Origin: a virus
Length of the DNA: 46,237 nt
Direction: 5' to 3' (one strand)
Virus record (IMG/VR): IMGVR_UViG_3300043037_000040
Span: 1 to 46,237 of that record
In this document: in pieces, positions 31,717 to 38,769 of the stretch
Numbering within the stretch: the stretch's first letter is position 1
How the letters are laid out: each line of letters begins with the position of its first letter
The notes under the pieces: generated by a model
Database searches by the model: none
Told to the model about the DNA's origin: nothing
What the model saw: the letters and a program-made list of their open reading frames with translations, nothing else
Made by a program: the position numbers and the translations under genes

Positions 31717-31911
31717 TTAGGCGTCGAGACGAGCGTTGATGGTCAGAAGTAAGCTAACTTCGCGATGAGCAAACAGGCTTTTGTCTTCCTTGGTGGTGTA
31801 ACCCAAAATCCGATCCTTAGTCAGCGTGTAGCCCCGGTATACGAACTCGCCACCAACCTTTGTTTTCTTGTGATCTAGCTTCGAACCGTCGCACATTTTG
31901 TAGTTGCTCAT
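31717..31911 (-). CDS. small basic protein, 64 aa, first gene of minus cassette
   Basis: The product (MSNYKMCDGSKLDHKKTKVG...) is soluble, basic and beta-like (GGEFVYRGYTLTKDRILGYT). It ends SLLLTINARLDA. It has an excellent Shine-Dalgarno (GGAGG) and lies 40 bp after a sigma-70-type promoter. It is the first of four minus-strand genes inserted between the spike and the wedge genes. AT content here is higher than in the flanking structural genes, which suggests separate origin. Function unknown; an early host-takeover role is only a guess from the promoter type. Confidence 0.7.
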   Translation of the reverse strand: MSNYKMCDGSKLDHKKTKVGGEFVYRGYTLTKDRILGYTTKEDKSLFAHREVSLLLTINARLDA

Positions 31912-31950
31912 CTCTTCTTCCTCCGCGTCGTTCTTCTTACCTACAACTTA

Positions 31951-31979
31951 AATATAGTCGCAGATGTATATCTTTGCAA
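31951..31979 (-). promoter_or_regulatory. sigma-70-type promoter for minus-strand cassette
   Basis: On the minus strand, -35 TTGCAA (31979-31974), exactly 17 bp spacer, then -10 TATATT (31956-31951). It is the best host-type promoter seen in the window and points at the 31717-31911 gene. The late-type element for the baseplate genes lies 30 bp away, facing the other way. Confidence 0.75.
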
Positions 31980-32008
31980 CTGCACATACAAAGTAATTGC
32001 ACCGCTTG

Positions 32009-32029
32009 TCGTGACAGCACCATCCTGTC
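32009..32029 (+). promoter_or_regulatory. phage late-promoter-like element, copy 6
   Basis: TCGTGAC-AG-CACCAT followed by CCTGTC and ATG at offset 21. TCGTGACAG can pair with CTGTCATGA (one G-T), so a longer transcript would hide the start codon in a 9-bp hairpin. No Shine-Dalgarno is present. Confidence 0.7.
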
Positions 32030-33193
32030 ATGAGCACACCATCGTCCCAGAAATCAGCCGTTCGCCCGATCAGCTTCCTGCTCCAGGATCTGAGCAATGG
32101 CAACGACCTGACCAGCGTCCCACTGAACATCCGCCCAGCTGATCTGACGCGGGTGGAGCCGTCGCGCGCCACTGTGCAGCAGACGCTCGGCGGGGCCTGG
32201 CTGGATAACTGGGGGCCAGGCATTCGCCAGGTGAACATCAACGGTCATACCGGCTGGCGTGGCAGTTATCTGGAGGATGGGGTCGAGGCGTTCAAGACAC
32301 TGAACAACACCGTGTTCAAGAGCTGGCATGAGAAACGCCGTCTAGCGATTGCTGCCGGGCGTGACCCTGAGCTGATTCAGCTGATCTTTGCCGATCTGCT
32401 CGACGACTTCGTGTACGTGGTGGCCCCGATGGCCTTCACGCTGCGTCGTAACAAACAGAGCCCGCTGCTGATGCAATACCAGATCAGCATGCTGGTGCTG
32501 TCAGAAGACCTGGTGGAGCTCAAGGACAAACTCAGGCCGCCAGTGATCTTGCCGGGTGACGTGGCCGTTCCCGAGGCGCTGAAAACGCTCCGGGAGATCC
32601 TGGGCCGTATCCGCAACTTCGCCACCACCGTGGGCAACTTCATCAACGGTACGATCGGCGCCGCGGTTCGTTCCTTCATGAACCTGACGGCCAACGTGCT
32701 GGCGGTAACGGTCGAGACGATCAGCTCCTTGAAGGGATCGTTTGATGAGGTGGCCGGACCTTTGATGTCGATCGCCACTGACCTGGCCCAGGCCGGCCGC
32801 AACATCATGGCGAGCGTGGCCTCGGTCCAGTCCCTTGGCACGTTCGTCAAATCCAGGATCATGGAAATCGGCGGCGCCTTCACTTATGCCTTGTGCTTGC
32901 TGAAAAACGCTTTCGGCGGCGGCAAGAAATACCCGAATTATTCCGACTGGTACGGTGCGAGCAACTGTTCCTCGATTTCCGGCGGGCGTCCACTGTCGCC
33001 GCTGCGCTTCGAGAACCCTTTCTACAAGTTGGCACCGAGCGCCAGCACGCCGATCACGCAAACACCTGAAGCACGCAGCGCCATGAAGCTGCTGGTTGGT
33101 ATGGACGTGCTTTCGGCAACGCCGACGATGGATATGGAATCCAATATTCGCTCGGTCAATGACGGGACGGTTGTTGTCGAGGCTACAGCATGA
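32030..33193 (+). CDS. baseplate/distal tail-like protein
   Basis: The 387-residue product has an N-terminal domain (residues 10-165) with VPLNIRPADLTRVEPSR, TLGGAWLDNWGPG, VNINGHTGWRG and LIFADLLDDFVYVV. This is a conserved set in phage baseplate proteins that resemble distal-tail subunits linking tube and wedge. The second half is helical (170-280) and ends in a linker with ITQTPEARSAMKLLV. The gene starts a new transcription unit after the minus-strand cassette, at an ATG with no Shine-Dalgarno, and overlaps the next gene by ATGA. Confidence 0.7.
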   Translation: MSTPSSQKSAVRPISFLLQDLSNGNDLTSVPLNIRPADLTRVEPSRATVQQTLGGAWLDNWGPGIRQVNINGHTGWRGSYLEDGVEAFKTLNNTVFKSWHEKRRLAIAAGRDPELIQLIFADLLDDFVYVVAPMAFTLRRNKQSPLLMQYQISMLVLSEDLVELKDKLRPPVILPGDVAVPEALKTLREILGRIRNFATTVGNFINGTIGAAVRSFMNLTANVLAVTVETISSLKGSFDEVAGPLMSIATDLAQAGRNIMASVASVQSLGTFVKSRIMEIGGAFTYALCLLKNAFGGGKKYPNYSDWYGASNCSSISGGRPLSPLRFENPFYKLAPSASTPITQTPEARSAMKLLVGMDVLSATPTMDMESNIRSVNDGTVVVEATA

Positions 33194-33813
33194 GTGAATT
33201 TGACCGTCCTCTGATTGGCTACCGCCTGGTCGATACGCTGTATGGCGACACCTTGCAGCGGGTTGCCGCGCGCGAGCTGGGCAATGCCGATCGCTGGCCG
33301 GACCTGGCCAACATCAATAACCTGCTGCCGCCCTACATTACTGACGATGCATCGCTCGCTTCCGATCGAGTTGTGCTGTCTGGGAAACAAATCGTTGTCC
33401 CAGCACAGAGCAAGATTTCTGAGGCGTCTGATTCCACTGATCCTGATGAGATCTATCAGCTCGACATGGGGCTGATCGATGGTGACCTGTCGGCCGATGA
33501 GGGTGGCGACTTCGTCATATTCGACGGCCGTGCAAACCTGAAGCAAGCACTCGAGCACCGTGTGGATGTGGAGCGCGGTGAGCTGCTGTGGCATCCGGAA
33601 TACGGCTCGCTGCACCGGGCGCTGATTGGCACGGTGAATGGCCCAACGGCTGCCACGCTGGCGGCCAAGTACGTGGCAGCCACCTTAAAGGCTGATCCGC
33701 GCGTCCAGGAAGTCACCAGCGTGGTCGCTAATGTAGTCGGCGATCAGATCCAGGGCACCGCTGACGTGTTGCCCATCATTGGGCGCTCAATGAAAATCGA
33801 AGTGGGGATCTAA
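33190..33813 (+). CDS. LysM-like and gp25-like baseplate wedge fusion
   Basis: The 207-residue product joins two baseplate modules. Residues 8-75 (YRLVDTLYGDTLQRVAAREL, DRWPDLANINNLLPPYI, GKQIVVPA) form a LysM/gp53-like domain. Residues 110-207 (QALEHRVDVERGELLWHPEY, GSLHRALIG, TSVVANVVGDQIQG) are a GPW/gp25-like wedge domain with the expected E-L-W-H-P-E-Y-G core. In T4 gp53 and gp25 are separate, neighbouring wedge proteins; here they appear as one chain. Followed by the J-type wedge gene. Confidence 0.85.
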   Translation: MSEFDRPLIGYRLVDTLYGDTLQRVAARELGNADRWPDLANINNLLPPYITDDASLASDRVVLSGKQIVVPAQSKISEASDSTDPDEIYQLDMGLIDGDLSADEGGDFVIFDGRANLKQALEHRVDVERGELLWHPEYGSLHRALIGTVNGPTAATLAAKYVAATLKADPRVQEVTSVVANVVGDQIQGTADVLPIIGRSMKIEVGI

Positions 33814-33814
33814 C

Positions 33815-34945
33815 GTGGCGTTTCAAATAAAGGACTTCGTCTCGATTACCGCATCGATGATCAATCTGATGCGGGCGAGCACCAAAAAGATTACCGACTT
33901 CAACGTCGGGTCGGTGGCGCGCACGCTGATTGAGGCGCCGGCCTCCGAGCTGGACCAGCTTTACCAGGAGATGTTCCACGGCCTGAAGGAAGCCATTCCG
34001 GTCGCGACCTACAACACGTTCGAATTCCCGTTGCTGCCGGCCTCGGCTGCTAACGGCGTGCTGACTTTCTACGCCAGCGGTGGCCATGCTGCGCCAATCC
34101 TGATTGCCACAGGCACGCTGGTTAAAAATCCGACCACCAACAAGATTTACCGGACCATTCGCGATGTATTCCTGGAGGTTGGTGAAGCACAGGTATCTGT
34201 GGCCGGCGTGGCTGACACGGTTGGCTCCGATACAAACTGCGACGCGAATACCATCCTGGTGCTGATCGGGGCGATTTCCGGAATTTCCGGAGTTTCCAAC
34301 CTGACGCCATTTTCTGGCGGCCGGGATGTTGAAACAGACGACGAGCGCAAGCTGCGTTTTCAGGGCTTCATCAGTACGCTACAGCGCGGCACCTTGGCGG
34401 CAATTCGCTACGGCGCCAGCACAGCGGTGGTCACTGATGTTAACGGGATCATCATCGAGCGCGTGGTGTTCATCGGCATCATCGAACCCTACGAAGTGGA
34501 TCCGGTCGCTAATGATCCGGGTTATGTCGAGGTGTACATCCACAACGGGGTTGGCGGTACATCGCCGACGCTGGTGGACAATGCTCAGGTGATTATCGAT
34601 GGGTCCTACGACGCGGACGGGAACCCTATTCCTGGCTGGAAGGCCGCCGGGGTAGTGGTTGATTGCTTCGCTGCGACCGAAGTGCTCCAGGCAGTTACCG
34701 GCTCGATCTACTTCCTGGCTGGGTATCAGAGTGCTGACGTCTTGGCCGCCTGTACGACGGTGGTTCGCTCGTACCTGCTTTCGCTGAAGGTCGGTGAGAA
34801 ATCGGTGAAGAACGAAATCATCGAGCGGATCATGGCGGTGCCTGGCGTTTACAACCTGGTGCTGGCGGCGCCGACTTCCGACCTGGCTCCGAGCGCTTCT
34901 GAGAAAATCATGCCGGGTGTCGTCACGCTGACAGCGGGGGTCTAA
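33815..34945 (+). CDS. baseplate wedge protein J/gp6-like
   Basis: The 376-residue product from a GTG start has the baseplate J layout. It contains DFNVGSVARTLIEAPASELD, then ANGVLTFYASGGHAAPILIA with GTLVKNPTTNKIYRT, then GGRDVETDDERKLRFQGFIS with LQRGTLAAIRYGAS, and the C-terminal VGEKSVKNEIIERIMAVPGV. J-type proteins form the wedge ring around the hub. It follows the gp25 gene as expected and is itself followed by the I-type gene. Confidence 0.88.
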   Translation: MAFQIKDFVSITASMINLMRASTKKITDFNVGSVARTLIEAPASELDQLYQEMFHGLKEAIPVATYNTFEFPLLPASAANGVLTFYASGGHAAPILIATGTLVKNPTTNKIYRTIRDVFLEVGEAQVSVAGVADTVGSDTNCDANTILVLIGAISGISGVSNLTPFSGGRDVETDDERKLRFQGFISTLQRGTLAAIRYGASTAVVTDVNGIIIERVVFIGIIEPYEVDPVANDPGYVEVYIHNGVGGTSPTLVDNAQVIIDGSYDADGNPIPGWKAAGVVVDCFAATEVLQAVTGSIYFLAGYQSADVLAACTTVVRSYLLSLKVGEKSVKNEIIERIMAVPGVYNLVLAAPTSDLAPSASEKIMPGVVTLTAGV

Positions 34946-34949
34946 CAGC

Positions 34950-36065
34950 ATGAAGCTGACTCAAAAACTTCTTGGCTACCTGAATCGGGCATTCAGTCGC
35001 GATCCGGTGCAGTTCATGGCGCTGCGTATCAGTTATGACGGCGGCATGGTCTGGACCATTGAAGATGCGGTGCTGACTACTACCGTGACGGGCGGATCGG
35101 GTGATAGCCAGGTGGTTGAACTGGCTGACTACAACCTGGCGCAGCTGGCGAATCACTTTTCCGCGTTGCCCGGGTATTCGGTGCCGTTCCAAATTTCCGG
35201 CACGGCATCGACGCTCGGCGCGCGTGTGCTGATGGATAGCACTGGTGATCAGGCGCAATCGAATGGCGATCACCTGTACGCCTACACGTCTCTGACCTGG
35301 GCGTTTCTCGAAGCCAGCGCCTACGAGCTCAAGCGTGCGCGCGAACAGATCTATCAGATGCTGCGGCAGATGGTCGTGCCAACGGCTGAGGATGAGTGGC
35401 TGGATGAAATCGGCGACTATTACAACGTCAAGCGCCAGAACGAAGAAACCGATGAGGTTTACGGTCCGCGAATCATCTATGAGGTGATCCGCCCGCGGAA
35501 CAACAACAAGGCGATCGAGATTGCCATCAGTCAGGCCACTGGGGGCCTACCGTCCAAAGTGACCGACGTTACGTTGCCCGGTGATATTTCAACCGCCTAT
35601 GACGGTGCGGTCGATCATGACGGTAGCAGGCTGTATAACGCGACGAGCAAATATCAGCGCAACCTTTTCGACGTGGAATATGCTTTCGACCTGGAAGGGT
35701 CTGAGGACATTGCCCCGTTCACTGCGCGTGTGCTCGGCATCATTGACCAGTTTCGATCGGCCGGCACGCACCTGCGGCAGATATTGTTGCAATCTGGTCA
35801 GCTGGTCGACAACGCCACCTACAACTTTACCGAAAGCCTGAGTTTTGCCGGTGAAGTGACACTGATCGATTCGGTCGATGCTCAGACTGATTCCATGGCA
35901 CTTTCTGCCACGTTGTCATTGGTCGAGAGCGCAGTCATGCCAGTGGATGGTGACCTGGTAATAGAGTCGCTGAGTGTCCACACGTATAACGGCGCGCGAA
36001 CGCATGGCGGGGTAGGTCGTCTGGCCTATTACAACAGCGGCGTAACCACCACTGAAACGCTGTAG
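34950..36065 (+). CDS. baseplate protein I-like (wedge/fibre connector)
   Basis: The 371-residue product occupies the position of gpI/gp7-like wedge proteins, after J and before the fibre genes. Residues 105-190 (ASAYELKRAREQIYQMLRQM, DEWLDEIGDYYNVKRQNEET, RIIYEVIRPRNNNKAIEIAI) are characteristic. The C-terminal third (about 285-371) is beta-rich (LSFAGEVTLIDSVDAQTD, HTYNGARTHGGVGRLAYY) and may anchor the fibre. A late-promoter-like element follows within 5 bp of the stop. Confidence 0.75.
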   Translation: MKLTQKLLGYLNRAFSRDPVQFMALRISYDGGMVWTIEDAVLTTTVTGGSGDSQVVELADYNLAQLANHFSALPGYSVPFQISGTASTLGARVLMDSTGDQAQSNGDHLYAYTSLTWAFLEASAYELKRAREQIYQMLRQMVVPTAEDEWLDEIGDYYNVKRQNEETDEVYGPRIIYEVIRPRNNNKAIEIAISQATGGLPSKVTDVTLPGDISTAYDGAVDHDGSRLYNATSKYQRNLFDVEYAFDLEGSEDIAPFTARVLGIIDQFRSAGTHLRQILLQSGQLVDNATYNFTESLSFAGEVTLIDSVDAQTDSMALSATLSLVESAVMPVDGDLVIESLSVHTYNGARTHGGVGRLAYYNSGVTTTETL

Positions 36066-36069
36066 TCGG

Positions 36070-36090
36070 TCGTGACATTACCCTCCTGTC
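36070..36090 (+). promoter_or_regulatory. phage late-promoter-like element, copy 7
   Basis: TCGTGAC-AT-TACCCT followed by CCTGTC and ATT (offset 21). Here the gene starts 21 bp further on and uses a strong Shine-Dalgarno, so this copy would give a short leader of about 20 nt. Confidence 0.6.
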
Positions 36091-36102
36091 ATTAAAGGAG
36101 GG
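36081..36102 (+). promoter_or_regulatory. Shine-Dalgarno-sequestering hairpin
   Basis: CCCTCC (36081-36086) can pair with GGAGGG (36097-36102), which is the Shine-Dalgarno of the fibre gene at 36112. In read-through RNA the site would be masked. In RNA begun near 36091 the masking strand would be absent. Confidence 0.5.
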
Positions 36103-36111
36103 CATCCCCCC

Positions 36112-36576
36112 ATGATCCAACTCATTGACGACGTGAATTACGGCGACCCCGAGTATCGGCCGGTCGGAATTTTCACGCTGAACATTTACCGCAAAGGCGT
36201 GCTGGTTGAGGTCTACGAAGACAACAACCTGGTCGTTGACCTTTCCAAACAACAGCTGGCCAGGTTGATCGGCGGCGATGTGACCAACCGGTCGCTGACC
36301 AAAATGGGCTGGGGCACCTCGGGTACGGCTCCATCTGCGGGGAATACATCGCTGACAGGGGCCTATGTTAATGCGCTGGGGGCTGTCACCTACCCGGCGA
36401 CCAACTCTGTGCAATACGCCTTTGCCCTGAGCACGTCAGAAGCCAATGGCCTGTCCATCCTGGAATTCGGCCTGTTCACCGCTGGTGATGTGCTTTTTGC
36501 TCGAAAAACCCGTGCCGGTGCCATTGTGAAAGATTCCGATCTTTCGCTTGCGGGCACCTGGCGCATCAACTTTTAA
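36112..36576 (+). CDS. tail fibre-associated (connector) protein
   Basis: The 154-residue product (MIQLIDDVNYGDPEYRPVGI...) has NIYRKGVLVEVYEDNNLVVD then LSKQQLARLIGGD. This pattern is found in short phage tail proteins that attach fibres to the baseplate. The C-terminal half is beta-rich (SNSVQYAFAL-type strands, LSILEFGLFTAGDVLFARKT). It is the first gene of the fibre unit and has AAAGGAGGG as Shine-Dalgarno. Specific role inferred from position. Confidence 0.65.
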   Translation: MIQLIDDVNYGDPEYRPVGIFTLNIYRKGVLVEVYEDNNLVVDLSKQQLARLIGGDVTNRSLTKMGWGTSGTAPSAGNTSLTGAYVNALGAVTYPATNSVQYAFALSTSEANGLSILEFGLFTAGDVLFARKTRAGAIVKDSDLSLAGTWRINF

Positions 36577-36587
36577 GGGGCTGGTAA

Positions 36588-37346
36588 ATGGCGAACCTTC
36601 CAGAATCAGCCGCGTATGACGCTGGCATTTACCAAATCGAACTTGTCGATGCGGTGATTGGTGGCGTCAACGGGATCTCCAACCTGCAGGCCAAGGGCTT
36701 GGCGAACCGGACCACCTGGCTGAAGGCCCAGGTCGACGCACTGAATGCGCTGAAAGGTACAGGCACTGCCGCATTCAGTGCTGGTAGCAGTTATTCCGGC
36801 GGCCAGCAGGTGATCTACCAGAAGAACATCTGGCAGGCCAATACCTCGATCAGTCCTGGAGCCTTTAACCCAGCCAACTGGACTCGTCAGCTTGGGGTTG
36901 CAGCTGAAAGTTCGCTAGCCGATGCAGTTCCGCTGATGGATGGTGTTGCCGCCGTTGGCACATCGACCGACGTTGCTCGTGAGGACCATGTCCATCCGAC
37001 GGACACCTCTCGCGCTGCGCTTGGTACGACGGTCCAGAAGGATTCGAACACCGGTGCTGCGGAGCTCCCTGTCGGCACCATCGTGCAACGCCCGAGCAAC
37101 GGTGCGGGCAAGCTGCGTTACAACAGCGACACGTCCAGATTCGAAGGCAACAACGGTGCGGCCTGGGGTTCCTTGGGCGGTGCAACGGGTGGCGGCACCG
37201 ACGCGGTGTTCTATCTGAACGATCAGACCATCAACAACGACTACACCGTTACCGGTACGCAGAATGCCATGACTGCCGGCCCTATCACCATTGCCAGCGG
37301 CAAGACAGTCACGGTTGCATCCGGCGCTGTCTGGACCGTGGTTTAA
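36588..37346 (+). CDS. tail fibre protein with CBM5/12-like module
   Basis: The 252-residue product has a fibre N-terminus (GISNLQAKGLANRTTWLKAQ). At residues 58-105 it has a chitin-binding type 3-like module (YSGGQQVIYQKNIWQANTSI, PGAFNPANWTR). A repetitive joint follows (VGTSTDVAREDHVHPTDTSR), then the C-terminal DAVFYLNDQTINNDYTVTG region. DHVHPTD occurs in many phage fibres. It probably binds cell-surface glycans. The next three genes encode tip-like paralogues. Confidence 0.8.
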   Translation: MANLPESAAYDAGIYQIELVDAVIGGVNGISNLQAKGLANRTTWLKAQVDALNALKGTGTAAFSAGSSYSGGQQVIYQKNIWQANTSISPGAFNPANWTRQLGVAAESSLADAVPLMDGVAAVGTSTDVAREDHVHPTDTSRAALGTTVQKDSNTGAAELPVGTIVQRPSNGAGKLRYNSDTSRFEGNNGAAWGSLGGATGGGTDAVFYLNDQTINNDYTVTGTQNAMTAGPITIASGKTVTVASGAVWTVV

Positions 37347-37356
37347 GGAGCTTCAG

Positions 37357-37755
37357 ATGAGTCTTACACTTCCTGGCACTGGGCCGATGACGTTGCCGAC
37401 TGGGTCGCTGCTGGCGGCCTCGCCTGCGACTGGTGACCGGACGGAGTTGGTCGCCACGATGAAGAAGTTTGCAGATGAGTTTGGTTCTTTGCTGGCTACC
37501 AACGGCTGGCAGAAGTTACCAAGTGGATTGATTATTCAATGGGGATTAACTGGTACCGGGGGTACTGTTACTACAGTGTTCCCGATCGCATTCCCTACAG
37601 CATGTTTTTCTGTTGTTGCTACGGCCAATGGTACTACTGGCGGTGCTGATGAGGTCGAGTTGTCGACTGTAACAGCTGTCCAGTTTATTGCGAACCACGC
37701 GAACAGTGGAGTCAACTCATCTGGCAACTCCCGCTGGATTGCCATCGGCTATTAA
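37357..37755 (+). CDS. receptor-binding fibre tip, paralogue 1
   Basis: The 132-residue product starts at MSLTLPGTGPMTLPTGSLLA behind AAGGAG. Residues 50-132 form a gp53-like C-terminal fibre domain: WQKLPSGLIIQWG, VFPIAFPTACFSV, and the closing RWIAIGY. Two more genes carrying the same domain follow directly. The framework motifs are kept while the intervening strands differ, as in receptor-binding tips. Base composition of the variable half is more AT-rich than its neighbours, a sign of exchange. Confidence 0.8.
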   Translation: MSLTLPGTGPMTLPTGSLLAASPATGDRTELVATMKKFADEFGSLLATNGWQKLPSGLIIQWGLTGTGGTVTTVFPIAFPTACFSVVATANGTTGGADEVELSTVTAVQFIANHANSGVNSSGNSRWIAIGY

Positions 37756-37764
37756 GGACCCATC

Positions 37765-38229
37765 ATGAGCACACTCAAAACAAACCGGGTCCAGCTCGGG
37801 CTGTCTGGTACCGCTACGCAGAACTTCACGTTTGACGCCTCGGCGGCGGACGGCACGATGAAGTTGGCGCGCGGGGTGGCCGGTGCGACTACGCAAGACA
37901 TTTTGACCATCAACGCCTTGGGCGAGGTTGATTTTCCACAGTTGGTTCGGTCGTATGGCACCCAAGGGTATCAAAAGCTTCCTGGTGGACTGATCATTCA
38001 GTGGGGTACTACTGGAGGCATAAATCCTGGCAGTAGTGTGTCAGTTACATTCCCAATTGCCTTTCCAAATAAGGCCTTGTCGGCGATTGCTGGTTTTTGG
38101 GCGGCAGCTGCAATTAGCGCAGCAACATTTGCTACGAACGTAGGTTCAGGAACGGCAGTTTCGCAAATGACCGTATTTTTTGCTGGCGGCTCACCGCAAC
38201 CTGCCCAATGGATCGCCATCGGCTACTGA
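37765..38229 (+). CDS. receptor-binding fibre tip, paralogue 2
   Basis: The 154-residue product has a distinct N-terminal 70 residues (TNRVQLGLSGTATQNFTFDA with GATTQDILTINALGEVDFPQ), as used in fibre attachment. It then has the gp53-like tip GYQKLPGGLIIQWGTTGG, VTFPIAFPNKALSAI and WIAIGY. Shine-Dalgarno AAGGA. It differs from its neighbours chiefly between the two framework motifs. Its AT-rich middle stands out from the GC-rich surroundings. Confidence 0.8.
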   Translation: MSTLKTNRVQLGLSGTATQNFTFDASAADGTMKLARGVAGATTQDILTINALGEVDFPQLVRSYGTQGYQKLPGGLIIQWGTTGGINPGSSVSVTFPIAFPNKALSAIAGFWAAAAISAATFATNVGSGTAVSQMTVFFAGGSPQPAQWIAIGY

Positions 38230-38241
38230 GGAGAAAAATCT

Positions 38242-38688
38242 ATGTCTGTTTCCCTGAGGGCCGATGCTGGCGGCGCTGTCGGCGCATTGCAGCTGAATGG
38301 CGCTGATCGCCTCGTCCTGAATGCCGACGGTACGTTGAGCGGGACCGTTAACCCGACTACCGGTGTGCGCAGCAACGTGCTGGCGACCATGCAGAAGTTT
38401 GCGGATGAGTTTGCTTCATCGTTGACAACGAGTGGTTATCAGAAGCTTCCGAGCGGATTGATTATTCAATGGGGCACTACAGGAAGCGTCACTACGTCAA
38501 TTGCAATTACCTTTCAGCTTGCATTCCCAAATGGCGTTTTAACAACAGGATATGGCGGAAAGCTTTCAGGTGATGCGGCGCAATACAACAACGTTGGTTT
38601 CAGTTCTGTTACTAACACAGGGATGACTTTCTTTACTGGAACTGGAACGACGGGCTCAGGAGTCCGCTGGATTGCTATCGGCTACTGA
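38242..38688 (+). CDS. receptor-binding fibre tip, paralogue 3
   Basis: The 148-residue product begins MSVSLRADAGGAVGALQLNG and shares with paralogue 1 the joint ATMQKFADEFASSLTTSGYQ (ATMKKFADEFGSLLATNGWQ there). The tip LPSGLIIQWGTTGSV, AFPNGVLTTGYGG and RWIAIGY closes it. It is the third consecutive gene of this type; the three may form hetero-oligomeric or alternative tips. Shine-Dalgarno GAGGAG. Confidence 0.8.
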   Translation: MSVSLRADAGGAVGALQLNGADRLVLNADGTLSGTVNPTTGVRSNVLATMQKFADEFASSLTTSGYQKLPSGLIIQWGTTGSVTTSIAITFQLAFPNGVLTTGYGGKLSGDAAQYNNVGFSSVTNTGMTFFTGTGTTGSGVRWIAIGY

Positions 38689-38702
38689 TTCATAAAATCT
38701 TG

Positions 38703-38723
38703 TCGTGATTTCACGATTCACTT
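38703..38723 (+). promoter_or_regulatory. phage late-promoter-like element, copy 8
   Basis: TCGTGAT-TT-CACGAT followed by TCACTTG. It has one change in the first block (T for C) and contains a perfect 6-bp palindrome TCGTGA/TCACGA. The next start is at 38770 with AAAGGA as Shine-Dalgarno, so a leader of about 45 nt is expected. It would serve the fibre-assembly and lysis genes. Confidence 0.55.
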
Positions 38724-38769
38724 GCAGTCGATTCGTCGACATCGATGATCACATTCAAAGGAAAAGACC

